The notes beneath the pieces are model-generated. The model saw nothing but the letters and a program-made list of their open reading frames with translations, was not told the origin of the DNA and did not search any database. The position numbers and the translations under genes are program-made. Below, piece by piece: positions 25,989-35,582 of a stretch of DNA of 64,000 bases (within the stretch, counting starts at the first letter, position 1; each line of letters starts with the position of its first letter). This stretch comes from Rahnella sp. AA. GTDB lineage: Bacteria > Pseudomonadota > Gammaproteobacteria > Enterobacterales > Enterobacteriaceae. The stretch lies in assembly GCF_002834385.1 (NCBI RefSeq), contig NZ_PITQ01000013.1:1-64000 (forward strand), read 5' to 3'.

Positions 25989-26636
25989 TCAGGAATGTTC
26001 AGAGACAACGAACAGACGTATAGCCTCATCAGCAATATCAGAGGAAAGAGAGGTGGATTGAGGGGCATCCGGATCGATCAGACCGGGAGTGACCAAAGGC
26101 AACGAAATTGCTGAAATCATTAATGCAAAAGTCAGTGAGGGTTGATGACTTCTGATGATGCCTTTCTCCATCGCCAGTCTGATGACGGGCAGACAGCTGT
26201 CACGAAACGGCGTAACCAGATGCAGGAGAAGGTATTCAAGCCGTTCGTCGCCCCTCGCCGCCTCGTTCAGCAGCAGCGAGGGAAACTCTGGAATTTCCAC
26301 GCTGATAGCGGTCAGGTGACGGATAAACCGGCGAAACCCTTCGGCAGGATTGATACTGAACGAGTGTTCAATTGCACTGATTTCTTCAAGATGATGCCGT
26401 TGCTTATCCAGCAGATGTTCAAGAACCGCATTCCAGAGATCGGATTTTGAACCGAAAAGGCGCGCCACCAGAGCCATATCCACACCGGCTTCAGCTGCGA
26501 TTTTTCGTAAAGATGTGCCGTCATAACCGTTTCGGGAAAAAAAACGTGTAGCGACGGGAAGAAGCGCTTCCCGCCCTGAAACTGCCCCGCCGGGGCGGCG
26601 CCCCCGTACTGAAGGTCTGTTGTCTTGTGAGCTCAT
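25989..26636 (-). CDS. TetR/AcrR family regulator of the hydrolase and GH1 genes
   Basis: The 215-residue protein has its helix-turn-helix at about 40-70 (TSLRKIAAEAGVDMALVARLFGSKSDLWNAVL) and an arginine/proline-rich N-terminal arm. It lies 49 nt after the CocE/NonD hydrolase gene on the same strand and so is probably co-transcribed with it. Near-identical palindromes stand in front of the hydrolase (28683-28704) and the GH1 gene (25860-25887), which defines a plausible two-site local regulon with autoregulation. Confidence 0.8.
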   Translation of the reverse strand: MSSQDNRPSVRGRRPGGAVSGREALLPVATRFFSRNGYDGTSLRKIAAEAGVDMALVARLFGSKSDLWNAVLEHLLDKQRHHLEEISAIEHSFSINPAEGFRRFIRHLTAISVEIPEFPSLLLNEAARGDERLEYLLLHLVTPFRDSCLPVIRLAMEKGIIRSHQPSLTFALMISAISLPLVTPGLIDPDAPQSTSLSSDIADEAIRLFVVSEHS

Positions 26637-26685
26637 GTGATTCCATTTTTGATAAGCACCGGACCGGACCGGTGCTTTTTACTGA

Positions 26686-28674
26686 TCAAAATACCATGCC
26701 CATTTTACTCACAACCGGGATCTGAAGATAACTGTCATATTTTCCACCAAAATGAATGATATGCCGGCCTGCATTCCGGCTCACCGGGGTAGCTACCTGC
26801 TGTTCACTGACAAATGGCAGAAGCGTTGACGCCGGACCGCCGAGGGAAATACGTTTAATTTTCTCACCTGGCATAAAGGTTCCTCCGGAAGCTGGCAGTT
26901 CAATGACGGCAGAGCCAAACCCCATGTCAATACTTGTGGGTATTGGGCGGTGTGCGGCAATGGTCAGCACCAGTTTTTCACCTGCATGATAAAGCATGCT
27001 CATCGGCCAGATACCTATTTCCACAGGTACAATCTCCCCAGCGTGCAGCTTCTCTTCACGAATGTGCGTGTGGAACGGCTCTGTTTCAGTTGACAGCGTG
27101 GGATCAAGCGCACGCTGGGAAACCCTCAGTAGACCTGATGCGACCACCGGTCCTTTCACGCCTTCTCCCAGCAGGCGTTCAAACGGTTTTCCGTCTTTAC
27201 TTCGTTTCTCAACGCCAATCTCAAGCTCCATATCATCAGCCCCCTGGGCTTCCACCCAGAGCTTCAGTTTCATGTAGCCTGTGAGCTCTGTATCCTGCGT
27301 GAAGGTAAAGTGAAGCTCCGTTTTTCCTTCACCGGAAACGTCATAGGACAGAGACGCCGGTATGTTCTGACCCAGAGGGCTGAGCTGCGCGCCGGAAGTA
27401 ATAAACATTTTTTTCAGCTGAGTATGGGGCAGTGGCCAGCTGTCTTCAGTCCGGTCAACAATATCTGTACCGCCATCATCCAGAACGCAGATACGCACGC
27501 GAGGGGTGTTTTCCCAGCCGTTTTTTTGGCCCTTGAGATAATGGTCAAAAAACGCCAGAAGTTCCTGCGAATAGGCGGGCGTATAAAAATCCAGCCATTC
27601 GTTTGTGTTATTAACCCGCAGCCATTTTTCTTCTGAAGCTATCTGACGGTAACCGGCAAACGATCCGTGGGTATGAGCGTGATTGGTATAGCTTGCGACA
27701 ACGTACGCCGGGATGCTGATATGCTCAAGCTTTGCCATTTTGTCTTCCCAGTAGCCATCCATCAGCTGTTTTTCCATAATCATCCGAGGCTGATCTTCGA
27801 CAAGGTTCTCGCCGGCGAAAGATTTCAGTATGACTTCAGGAAATGCCGGCGCAGGTATTCCTCCGCGATTGCCCGTTTCTCTGAAATGATCGACAAACCC
27901 TTCCCAGGGCGCGATAGCCGTGAGATGGGGAGGCTGCTCGGCTGCAATAAACCACTGCGAGACGGCAAGCCAGGAGTTCCCCGCCATACCCACTTTTCCA
28001 CTTGACCATGACTGCTGCGCGGCCCATTCAATAAAATCATAACCGTCTTCAGCCAGCTGCCGCCCCCAGTAAGAGATATCACCTTCAGATTTATAAGCCC
28101 CACGTGGATCTGGATTCAGAATAACGTAACCTTCATTGACCCAGAAGGCCGGATCGGGGCCTTCAAACTTCTGAAGTTCTGAGACCCACTCCAGCGGCAC
28201 GCCGGAGCGCTCGTGTATATCATCCAGCCACTGACCGCCTATCTCTTTTCCATAGGGACTCCATGCTACCAGAGCCGGGTATTTTCCTTCCGCTACCGGC
28301 CGAAAAACATCCGTATAAATGGTTGTTCCATCACGCATTTTAAGAGCCACGTCCTGCTCAAAGATGATGTCGCAGGGCAGTGGTTTTGCCCCTTCACGCC
28401 GGACGGTCCCTTTTTTGAGCAGAGTCGTGCCCGGAGCAAAACCGGGATAGCGAGCGCGGGGAGCATTAAGAGGCAGCGGACGCCGATACCAGACAGGATA
28501 AGCGCTGTCGCCATAAATTTTTGTATTTTGCACGATACGATTCCCGTTTGTACTGCCGCTCTGAGCAAATGCCAGTCGCGGCAACATCATATGTGTCACG
28601 GCCATTCCCACTGCACCCGCCAGTAGCGAGCGTCGTGAAACTTCCAGGCCAGCTGGTTTCATTTTATTCATCAC
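26686..28674 (-). CDS. Tat-exported CocE/NonD family hydrolase
   Basis: The 662-residue protein has a twin-arginine signal (SRRSLLAGAVGMAV at 13-26), the CocE/NonD alpha/beta hydrolase domain (VALKMRDGTTIYTDVFRP and the nucleophile S234 in AGNSWLAVSQ) and a C-terminal jelly-roll X-Pro dipeptidyl-peptidase-like domain. Members hydrolyse esters, glutaryl amides or dipeptides. Export to the periplasm together with a periplasmic beta-glucosidase in the same apparent regulon suggests joint processing of an esterified glycoside, which is an inference. It is first in an operon with tetR, behind a 22-bp palindrome. Confidence 0.8.
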   Translation of the reverse strand: MMNKMKPAGLEVSRRSLLAGAVGMAVTHMMLPRLAFAQSGSTNGNRIVQNTKIYGDSAYPVWYRRPLPLNAPRARYPGFAPGTTLLKKGTVRREGAKPLPCDIIFEQDVALKMRDGTTIYTDVFRPVAEGKYPALVAWSPYGKEIGGQWLDDIHERSGVPLEWVSELQKFEGPDPAFWVNEGYVILNPDPRGAYKSEGDISYWGRQLAEDGYDFIEWAAQQSWSSGKVGMAGNSWLAVSQWFIAAEQPPHLTAIAPWEGFVDHFRETGNRGGIPAPAFPEVILKSFAGENLVEDQPRMIMEKQLMDGYWEDKMAKLEHISIPAYVVASYTNHAHTHGSFAGYRQIASEEKWLRVNNTNEWLDFYTPAYSQELLAFFDHYLKGQKNGWENTPRVRICVLDDGGTDIVDRTEDSWPLPHTQLKKMFITSGAQLSPLGQNIPASLSYDVSGEGKTELHFTFTQDTELTGYMKLKLWVEAQGADDMELEIGVEKRSKDGKPFERLLGEGVKGPVVASGLLRVSQRALDPTLSTETEPFHTHIREEKLHAGEIVPVEIGIWPMSMLYHAGEKLVLTIAAHRPIPTSIDMGFGSAVIELPASGGTFMPGEKIKRISLGGPASTLLPFVSEQQVATPVSRNAGRHIIHFGGKYDSYLQIPVVSKMGMVF

Positions 28675-28682
28675 ACTCCCCG

Positions 28683-28704
28683 TAAATCATCAGTTGATGA
28701 TTTA
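28683..28704. promoter_or_regulatory. 22-bp palindrome, TetR operator candidate for the hydrolase-tetR operon
   Basis: Perfect arms TAAATCATCA and TGATGATTTA flank GT, 9 bp upstream of the hydrolase start. The core TCATCAGTTGATGA closely matches the palindrome in front of the GH1 gene. Confidence 0.72.
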
Positions 28705-28805
28705 ATTTTAAAGCGCATTGTCTACAAGTCAATCTGCTTGGTGCCGGAACACGACGAGACCGCATTTTGTGCAAAAAAAAAGCCAGCTTCCGCTGGCCTG
28801 ACTTG

Positions 28806-29813
28806 TTAAATCTCTATGACAATTTTACCCGTGTGCTTACCGGCAAGCTGATGCCGGAATGCGTCCTGCAGCTCCCCGAGCGGCAAAACTTTATCAATAA
28901 CGGGACGTACATCAGAGGCTTCAAAAGCGCGGATCATCTCTTTCTGATGTTCACGACTTCCAACGGTGATGCCCCGGACGGTTAGCTGCTTGCCCATTAT
29001 TGCCGCCGTAGGGACTTCTCCGGCAATGCCGGTAAATACGCCAATAAGCGTAATCTGGCCGCCTATGCGCGCTGCGGCAATTGACTGAGCCAGCGTGCCG
29101 GGGCCGCCAATTTCAATGACATGATCAACCCCCCGTCCACCGGTGAGCTCGAAGATTTTTTTACCCCAATGCGGCTCTTTACGGTAATTAACTACACCGG
29201 CAACACCCTGATCACGCAGCCAGGCCATTTTTTCTTCAGAGGAAGACGTGCCCCAGACCCGGGCTCCGGTCATTTTTGCCAGCTGCAGGGCAAAAACGGA
29301 TACGCCCCCGGTGCCCAGAATAAGAACATCTTCCCCCGGGCGCAGATTGCCTTCGGTAATCAAAGCCCGCCAGGCCGTCAGTGCTGCGGTAGGGAGCGTT
29401 GACGCCTCGGCATGCGTCCATCCTGCGGGGGAATGCGTGAAGAAACGGGCGGGACGGACAACGTATTCCGTGGCATAGCCATCAATGCCGTCTCCGGGCG
29501 TTCGGCTGAAACCGGCGAGTGGGCACTCTCCTTTGTCCCAATCCGGAAAAAATGTTGATACCACCGCATCCCCGGGTTGAAAATCTGTGACGCCTTCTCC
29601 GACGCTTTCGATGGTTCCAGCGCCGTCAGACATCAGGATACGGCCCGCCTGCGCGGGCAGGATACCCGCAGCGACGTTGTAATCGTGAAAGTTAAGCGAG
29701 ACATTATGAATGCGGACGCGTATTTCACCTTTGCCTGGCTGGCCCGGATCGGTAACGTCTGTAAAGGCGATATTATCTACGCCCGCTTCATTGCCAAGGA
29801 GTACAGCTTTCAT
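28806..29813 (-). CDS. Zinc-independent alcohol dehydrogenase/quinone reductase (MDR family)
   Basis: The 335-residue medium-chain reductase has a GroES-like N-terminal domain (MKAVLLGNEAGVDNIAF) and a Rossmann domain with LILGTGGVSVFALQLAKMTGA. The Zn-ligand pattern (GHE and the four-Cys lobe) is missing, so it should be an NADPH-dependent enone or quinone reductase rather than a Zn alcohol dehydrogenase. A divergent HxlR regulator starts 79 bp away, a common pairing in which HxlR senses quinones or aldehydes. Confidence 0.78.
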   Translation of the reverse strand: MKAVLLGNEAGVDNIAFTDVTDPGQPGKGEIRVRIHNVSLNFHDYNVAAGILPAQAGRILMSDGAGTIESVGEGVTDFQPGDAVVSTFFPDWDKGECPLAGFSRTPGDGIDGYATEYVVRPARFFTHSPAGWTHAEASTLPTAALTAWRALITEGNLRPGEDVLILGTGGVSVFALQLAKMTGARVWGTSSSEEKMAWLRDQGVAGVVNYRKEPHWGKKIFELTGGRGVDHVIEIGGPGTLAQSIAAARIGGQITLIGVFTGIAGEVPTAAIMGKQLTVRGITVGSREHQKEMIRAFEASDVRPVIDKVLPLGELQDAFRHQLAGKHTGKIVIEI

Positions 29814-29892
29814 CGTGAAGGTTTTCCCCGTATCCGATAGAGTAAACTATGACTTTAGCCTTCTTTAACGTTCAGGATAAGTACCTACAAAA

Positions 29893-30273
29893 ATGTCTGT
29901 ATTCTCTGAATCTGCTGATGTAAAAAAAAATGTGCTGGCGACCCGGTTACGCAACGGAGAAACATTTGATGCGACGTGTCCTTCCAGAAGGCTGCTCAGT
30001 CACCTGACAAGCCGGTGGGGAACCCTGACGCTGATAACTCTCATGGATGGTACTCATCGTTTTGGGGAGCTGAAACGTAAAATGGGCGGAATTACCGACA
30101 GGATGTTGATAAAAACGCTGCAGGAACTCGAAAGCGCGTCTCTGGTCCACAGAAAGGTTTATCCCGTTTTACCGCCTCATACTGAATATGCGCTCACCGC
30201 TCCGGGACGGGAGGCTGCGGCACATATTGAAAGGCTGACCGACTGGATCAGTAACCACATTGACGGCACATGA
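29893..30273 (+). CDS. HxlR family transcriptional regulator
   Basis: The 126-residue winged-helix regulator has the HxlR core: a Cys near the start of the domain (TCPSRRLLSHLTSRWGTLTLITL), the HRFGELKRKMGGITDRMLIKTLQELE recognition region and the wing ALTAPGREAAAHI. The Cys at the domain start is typically the redox or electrophile sensor. It is divergent from an MDR oxidoreductase, which it probably represses. Convergent with the MFS gene 14 bp downstream. Confidence 0.82.
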   Translation: MSVFSESADVKKNVLATRLRNGETFDATCPSRRLLSHLTSRWGTLTLITLMDGTHRFGELKRKMGGITDRMLIKTLQELESASLVHRKVYPVLPPHTEYALTAPGREAAAHIERLTDWISNHIDGT

Positions 30274-30287
30274 AGCCGGACGGTGAG

Positions 30288-31448
30288 TTATGTATAGGGT
30301 GCGACTCTGGCCGGCGCGCGAAATTTTATAAACACTGAAAATAACGCACCGATTACCGCAGCGGATAAAAATACGGTTGAAGTGGTACCCGGAAGATAAG
30401 CCATGAACGCGGACAAAAACTGCCCAAGAAAGATAGCCATTGATAGCCGTGCCAGATTTCTTCCGCGCACAGCGTTACTGCTGAGTTCGACAATAAGGTG
30501 ATTTACCAGGGGAACGGAAAAACCGAATCCCAGTCCCAGTGCGATTCCCCCGGGGATAAGGAAAGGCATGGAAGTCGCAAAAGCAAAGATCAGATGAGCA
30601 AGCGCGTAAAAGCCGAAAGCAATGGATAAGGTTGAAAAATCACTGTAACGGCTTACCAGCTTGGGCATCAGCCAGGCCCCACAGACGGCAACCAGAGAAA
30701 CAAATGAGAGAAAATATCCCGTCTGAGACTCGGTGTTTCCCATTTTGTGCAGGTGCAGGGGTAAGACAACAATGGCGGTAAAGAAGACAATCATGGACAT
30801 CAGCGCGGCTGCCCAGGTCATCAGAACGGCTGGTGAAGTGGCACCGTGGCTGACATCCGTTTTAATCTGTTCAGACTCCGCTCTGTTGTCAGGTCGCGGA
30901 ACAAACATCAGTACCATCAGCAGCATCAGCCAGGCAAATAAATAGAGCGCGAACGGCCAGCGCCACCCTGCAGCGGCAAGTAACCCACCGATAAACAGGA
31001 ATATGACGCCGCCCAGCTCAATCGACATACCCTGCCGCGCAATCATCTTCATACGTTCTGGCCCATTATAAAATACTGAAATCAGACCCGTTCCTGCAGT
31101 CATGATCAGCGCCGTCGCCCCTCCCAGCAGGAAGCGATCGGCAAAGACTGTAATGTAACCGGAAAGAAATGCACCGGCTGAACCTAACAAGCCGTACAGG
31201 AAAAGCCCGAGGCACAGTGCCCTGTAAAGCCCCGCCCGCTCGATGAATCTACCGGCAAGTGGTCCAAGCAGCACCACTCCCAGAGACGGTAAGGTAACAA
31301 GCCAGCTCTCTGCACCTTTCACGTTCAGCGCATCAGAAATACTGGTCAGTCCCGGCACGATTACGCATCCCACCATAATTGTCAGGCAGGCCACGGCCAG
31401 AAGCGTAACCCCCCCAATTTTATTTATCTTTAACATAAATTGCTCCAT
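30288..31448 (-). CDS. MFS transporter (DHA1-type exporter)
   Basis: The 386-residue protein has about 12 transmembrane segments and the MFS loop GPLAGRFIERAGLYRAL between helices 2 and 3. The alternative start at 31436 (MLKINKIGG) is also possible. Most such proteins are proton-driven drug or metabolite exporters in the inner membrane. It is divergent from an IclR regulator at 31554, and a 16-bp palindrome (31462-31477) sits just upstream of its start, so IclR control is likely. The substrate is unknown. Confidence 0.8.
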   Translation of the reverse strand: MEQFMLKINKIGGVTLLAVACLTIMVGCVIVPGLTSISDALNVKGAESWLVTLPSLGVVLLGPLAGRFIERAGLYRALCLGLFLYGLLGSAGAFLSGYITVFADRFLLGGATALIMTAGTGLISVFYNGPERMKMIARQGMSIELGGVIFLFIGGLLAAAGWRWPFALYLFAWLMLLMVLMFVPRPDNRAESEQIKTDVSHGATSPAVLMTWAAALMSMIVFFTAIVVLPLHLHKMGNTESQTGYFLSFVSLVAVCGAWLMPKLVSRYSDFSTLSIAFGFYALAHLIFAFATSMPFLIPGGIALGLGFGFSVPLVNHLIVELSSNAVRGRNLARLSMAIFLGQFLSAFMAYLPGTTSTVFLSAAVIGALFSVFIKFRAPARVAPYT

Positions 31449-31461
31449 AATGACCGTTATT

Positions 31462-31509
31462 CGGACGATATCGTCCGCAATTCGGATATAGTATTCTGGC
31501 TTCTATCCG
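31462..31509. promoter_or_regulatory. IclR operator candidate: 16-bp palindrome plus nearby inverted CGGATA
   Basis: CGGACGATATCGTCCG at 31462-31477 is perfectly symmetric; CGGATA (31483-31488) and TATCCG (31504-31509) form a second inverted pair. Both lie between the divergent MFS and IclR genes, the normal place for IclR binding. Confidence 0.62.
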
Positions 31510-31553
31510 ATGATGTCAATGCGCAAAATGTAAGTTGAAAGTAAGGAGTCTCC

Positions 31554-32303
31554 ATGCCGGCCAAATCTGCTGATTCAGGTACAAGTGTTATCGTTCGGGC
31601 AGCTCTGCTGCTGCGGACGCTGGAAGAACATCCTCGTGGGCTGACGATCGCCGCTTTGTCGCGTTATACCGGAATGCCGCGTACGACGGTACACCGGCTG
31701 GTCAGTTCACTGGAGGCTGAAGAACTTTTACTGAGTACGGCAGGTTTTATCCGGCTGGGTACTGCGCTGACAAGACTTGCGGCTTCAGCGCATACGGATG
31801 TGGTTGCTCTGGCGCGTACGCCTATGGAAATGCTGGGACGCCGGACGCGGGAAACCGTCGATCTCAGCGTTATGCGTGGTGCCCATGCGCTGCTCATCAG
31901 TCAGTATGCTTCCGATCAGGAGCTGCGTGTCATTTCACCAGTTGGAACAGCTTTCCCTGGCCACTGTACTGCTCCAGGAAAAGCGCTGCTTGCCCGTCTG
32001 GAAGACGAGCAGATAGTATCGTTTTATAGCCATACGCCTGAAATCAGGACGCAAAAATCATTAAGCAGCGTGGAAGATATTCTTGCTGAAGTCGTCAAAG
32101 TGCGAAAGGCGGGACATGCGTTAGATTATCAAGAACATGCGCAGGGTGTATGCGGCCTCAGCGTTCATATACAGTCTTCCCTGAGCGAATTGTATGCTGT
32201 CTCCGTTGCCGTGCCGTCCCTGCGGTTTGAGGAAAAAAAGGAGTTTCTCATCGTATCTTTGATGAAATGCAAAGCGGAAATTGAAGCTATGATTTCAGGC
32301 TGA
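31554..32303 (+). CDS. IclR family transcriptional regulator
   Basis: The 249-residue protein has an N-terminal winged helix (ALLLRTLEEHPRGLTIAALSRYTGMPRTTVHRLVSSLE, about 16-53) and the C-terminal IclR effector domain with GTAFPGHCTAPGKALLA and the typical CGLSVHI strand. It is preceded by GTAAGGAGTC. It most likely controls the divergent MFS exporter through the symmetric sites in the 105-bp gap. Effectors of this family are usually small aromatic or organic acids. Confidence 0.83.
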   Translation: MPAKSADSGTSVIVRAALLLRTLEEHPRGLTIAALSRYTGMPRTTVHRLVSSLEAEELLLSTAGFIRLGTALTRLAASAHTDVVALARTPMEMLGRRTRETVDLSVMRGAHALLISQYASDQELRVISPVGTAFPGHCTAPGKALLARLEDEQIVSFYSHTPEIRTQKSLSSVEDILAEVVKVRKAGHALDYQEHAQGVCGLSVHIQSSLSELYAVSVAVPSLRFEEKKEFLIVSLMKCKAEIEAMISG

Positions 32304-32328
32304 TTATTTTATATAAGAGTGTCAGTAA

Positions 32329-32352
32329 CGTCCGCTTCTGACACATAGCCGC
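32329..32352. repeat. Single hairpin of the TGGCAC-loop repeat family (degenerate)
   Basis: CGTCCGCTTCTGACACATAG is a variant of the TGGCAC-loop hairpin found at several intergenic sites in this window. It follows the IclR gene and may act at the mRNA end. The rest of 32304-32600 shows no gene. Confidence 0.35.
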
Positions 32353-32602
32353 CAGGCTAACGGAGTGGTATGTTGAAAGTTATGAAGCTGGCTGTCGCAC
32401 TGCAGCCAGAAGCGAAAGATTTAATATTTTTCCCGAATTAACCCACTGTTTAAACATGATTTTTTAATAAAGAGTGGGTATGTTTCAGGAGCATGATTTA
32501 TTGACAAGCCACCTTAAATGACTCTGAGGTGTCTGTTAAACCTGTGGCGATTCAGCTAATGACAGAGAGGTACTTTTCGCTAATAAGAGATTTAAGCTGT
32601 AG

Positions 32603-32959
32603 CCATCCCTGATCATCGAGTGTAGTGGATCGGTAATTCAGAAACGCATGGAAGCGCTGGAAAGTGAGGGAGTCATAACGGGTTATACCGTAAAGGTGAA
32701 GCCGGGCGTTGAGCAAAACAAAATCAGGGCCTGGATGAACGTTGCGGTAGAAGGAACAAAGGCAAAGGCCATACTCCAGCAGCTGCGCGGGGATCCCGCC
32801 GTTTACACGCTGCACACGACCAACGGTAAATGGAATTTGCTGGTTGAGCTTCGCTCAGACTCGCTGGAAAACTTTGACCGGATACTGGGTCGCGTCAGGC
32901 GCATCGAGGGGATTTACAGCACGGAAACCAGCATTCTGCTTTCCACGCACAAAGCCTGA
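32603..32959 (+). pseudogene. Lrp/AsnC family regulator, N-terminally truncated
   Basis: The frame opens after a TAG at 32600-32602 and reads through the end of the AsnC helix-turn-helix (SVIQKRMEALESEGVITGYTV) into an intact RAM effector domain (GDPAVYTLHTTNGKWNLLVEL). The first half of the DNA-binding domain is missing, so it cannot bind DNA normally. An ATG at 32648 could still give a stand-alone RAM domain. Adjacent sequence to 33140 contains no gene. Confidence 0.65.
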
Positions 32960-33149
32960 CGGGGGTTTAAGCCCAAAACTCTAAACGTAGGATAATTTCC
33001 GAATTCCAAGCGGACCCCATAACGTGAACGGAATGCTTTTTCACCACCTTCCATCTGCTTACAGATCATATCCTTCATCTCTTTCTGTTGTAAGGCACCG
33101 CACAAGTGAGGCCTTAATCCCTATAATGCTCTGTAATTTCCAGACCGGT

Positions 33150-33547
33150 TTAATGATACAGCAGACCATCAAGTACGTGTGTTGAATCCCGAACACGGCT
33201 GATGACTTTGGTGTAAAACGGGCTGTACTGGTCCGAAATATGTGTATAAATTTGCACGCCTGGCTCCTGACCCTATTTCAGATTGACCTGACCCGCATAA
33301 CGCCCGTGACTCCCACCCGAAAGTTCTGTCCGTCAGACGATGACGTTGTTCCATCGCCCCAGAATGCCGCCAGAGGCCGCTTTTTCTGCGCATTAACCAC
33401 CTCGGCCAGCGCGGCTGAATAGGTTTCATCCCTGATGTACCAGGCCTGAATGCCCTCGAGTGACGATTTTGTCGTTCCCGGACAGGATTCGGCCATCTTT
33501 GTCAGCCCAAGGTTGATCCCATCGGCAAGAATGGTGGTCAGTAACAA
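33150..33547 (-). pseudogene. Tn3-family transposase (TnpA) fragment with frameshift
   Basis: The minus strand reads [70 protein letters not shown], which is the DDE core of Tn3-family TnpA. After about 33290 the homology continues in another frame ([11 protein letters not shown] region, equal to the expected [13 protein letters not shown]). About 130 codons of a protein of nearly 1000 remain. No terminal inverted repeats are seen. Confidence 0.75.
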
Positions 33548-33618
33548 CTATAATCATCCTATGCAGATAGTCTCTTCAATCTTCCTTGTGAAAATTTCGG
33601 CTCTGATTAAATAAATGG

Positions 33619-34362
33619 TCACCAGTCCTGACGCGTCGGATGTATGACTATATCGTTGATAGTGAGATCTTCTGGTTTATCGAGCGCATAGGCGACAGCA
33701 TCGGCAACCTGTTCAGGGGTAATGGCGATTTCATTAAGTTTTTTAGCGGCATCTTTACCTTTACTGTCATTAACCTTATCGGCCCAGCCGGTGTCGATTA
33801 CGCCGGGACTGATCATGGAAACCTGAATGCCATTACTCACTCCAACTTCTTTTCTCAGGCTTTCGGTTACACCGCGAATGAAAAACTTTGTTGCGCTGTA
33901 TACACCACTGGAAGCCCCGGTATGCAGTCCTGCGACAGAGCTCATGTTCAGAATATGTCCGCGCTTTTGTTCAAGGAATACCGGCAGTGTGGCGGCGATA
34001 GCATTAAGATAACCATGAATATTGGTATCTATCATCTTTTTCCAGTCATCTACGGCTGTGTCTGCCCAGTCAGAAAATAACATCAGGCCGGCATTATTAA
34101 TAAGATGATCGACTCGCCCGTATTTTTCTTTAACGCTGCTGATAAACTGACGAACATCGTCTGTATCCGTTACATCAGTTACCCGATATTCTGCATTACC
34201 GCCCTCTGCATTAATCTCATCAGATATTTTTTTTAGTTTATCTTCGCTGCGGGCAGCCAGGATGATACGGGTACCTGACTGCGCAATCCTGCGGGCGGTT
34301 GCTGCACCAATACCCGAAGATGCTCCGGTAATAACTGTGACAGTATCTTTACTTAACGACAT
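33619..34362 (-). CDS. SDR family oxidoreductase (YdfG-like)
   Basis: The 247-residue classical SDR has TGASSGIGAATARR, NNAG, the Ser of LNMSSVAG and YSATKFF (Y-x3-K). The sequence resembles the YdfG/clavaldehyde-type NADP-dependent dehydrogenases that act on 3-hydroxy acids or carbonyls. It is divergent from a second SDR at 34662, with 300 bp of very AT-rich DNA between them, but no regulator gene is adjacent. Confidence 0.82.
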   Translation of the reverse strand: MSLSKDTVTVITGASSGIGAATARRIAQSGTRIILAARSEDKLKKISDEINAEGGNAEYRVTDVTDTDDVRQFISSVKEKYGRVDHLINNAGLMLFSDWADTAVDDWKKMIDTNIHGYLNAIAATLPVFLEQKRGHILNMSSVAGLHTGASSGVYSATKFFIRGVTESLRKEVGVSNGIQVSMISPGVIDTGWADKVNDSKGKDAAKKLNEIAITPEQVADAVAYALDKPEDLTINDIVIHPTRQDW

Positions 34363-34661
34363 ATTAAAACACTCCTGGGCTTGAGTTTAATAAACGCTGG
34401 AAAATAAATGCGTATATCCGTTTTTTTCATATGGATGAAAACAGAATGAAGATAACGAATTAAGATTAGACAAATAAATGATATTAACATTTCATTTAAT
34501 TCAACATTGCATTGAAATTGACTCATCCTTATCTAACTTAATGATATTTAATACAAAAAAACATATATTGTCAGATTTTTTATACTTCCCGTCCTATACT
34601 GAACAAAAACTTATTTTTGATGCCATGCTTACTGGGCTTTATTGAAAACGAGGAGAAAATA

Positions 34662-35459
34662 ATGAGTAAGAAACTGGCATTTATTACCGGGGCTTCAAAC
34701 GGGATTGGTTTTGAACTGGCAAAAATCTTTGCTAAAAATGACTATGACATTATCGCCGTTGCAAGGAATGAAGAGAAACTGAATAAAGCTTGTGACGAGC
34801 TCCGTCAGTTCGGTGGCAGCGTACATGCACTTTCGGCCGATCTGAGCAGTTATGAGCAGGTTGAGTCACTCAAGAAGAAGATCGATGACGCCGGTCACAG
34901 CATCGATGCACTGGTTATCAATGCGGGTCAGGGTCTGGGAGGACGTTTTATCGGAGGTACTGAGCTTGAAAAGGAGCTGCAGCTCATCCGGCTGAATGTG
35001 GACTCCTACGTACACGTGTCTAAAATTTTTCTGCCAGACATGGTTAAGCGCGGCGGGGGGCATGTTCTGATGACATCCTCTGTCTCGGGTACGGCACCTA
35101 TTCCATTTGAAGCCGTTTATGGCGCTTCCAAAGCCTTTGTAAACTCTTTCTTCTGGGCGATCCGCAATGAGCTGAAAGGCAACGGCCTGAATATGACCCT
35201 GCTGATGCCCGGCGCTACCGAAACCAATTTCTTCAAAAATGCCGGCCAGTCCGATACCAGCGTAGGTGCCTCGCAGACGACTAAGCCGCACGAAGTGGCT
35301 GAGCGCGCCTGGTATGCTCTGATGAGCGGTCACGAATATGTTTACGGCAATGATGAAGCGGAGCATGAGGGAGACGTGCTTAATCGTCTCCAGAGCGAGT
35401 CACAGAAAGCACAGCGTCACCGCATTATTTCTGAGCCGGGTTCAGCCAGCAAAAAATAA
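34662..35459 (+). CDS. SDR family oxidoreductase
   Basis: The frame extends to 34617, but ATG 34662 follows GAGGAGAAAATA and gives MSKKLAFITGASNGIGFELA (265 aa). Motifs: TGASNGIG, INAGQG in place of NNAG, the Ser of LMTSSVSG and YGASKAF. It belongs to the short-chain dehydrogenase group with C-terminal extension annotated as DltE- or keto-reductase-like. The substrate is unknown. No regulator is adjacent. Confidence 0.8.
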   Translation: MSKKLAFITGASNGIGFELAKIFAKNDYDIIAVARNEEKLNKACDELRQFGGSVHALSADLSSYEQVESLKKKIDDAGHSIDALVINAGQGLGGRFIGGTELEKELQLIRLNVDSYVHVSKIFLPDMVKRGGGHVLMTSSVSGTAPIPFEAVYGASKAFVNSFFWAIRNELKGNGLNMTLLMPGATETNFFKNAGQSDTSVGASQTTKPHEVAERAWYALMSGHEYVYGNDEAEHEGDVLNRLQSESQKAQRHRIISEPGSASKK

Positions 35460-35582
35460 AGTCCCGCCCTGCTGAATCACCTTCTTCAGGCACTCTTATA
35501 CGTCCGATCTGCGGGTCGGACGAAGCAAAACCCTTTCTGACGATCATTTATACATCCCACTCAGCCACCTGCGAGGACTCTC

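Noticed and set aside
32985..33020. Third IS110 copy end (CCAAGCGGACCCC similarity to 46530 and 54755)
   Set aside because: Only about 20 bp are similar and the flanks differ, so chance or a shared short motif is more likely than an element end.
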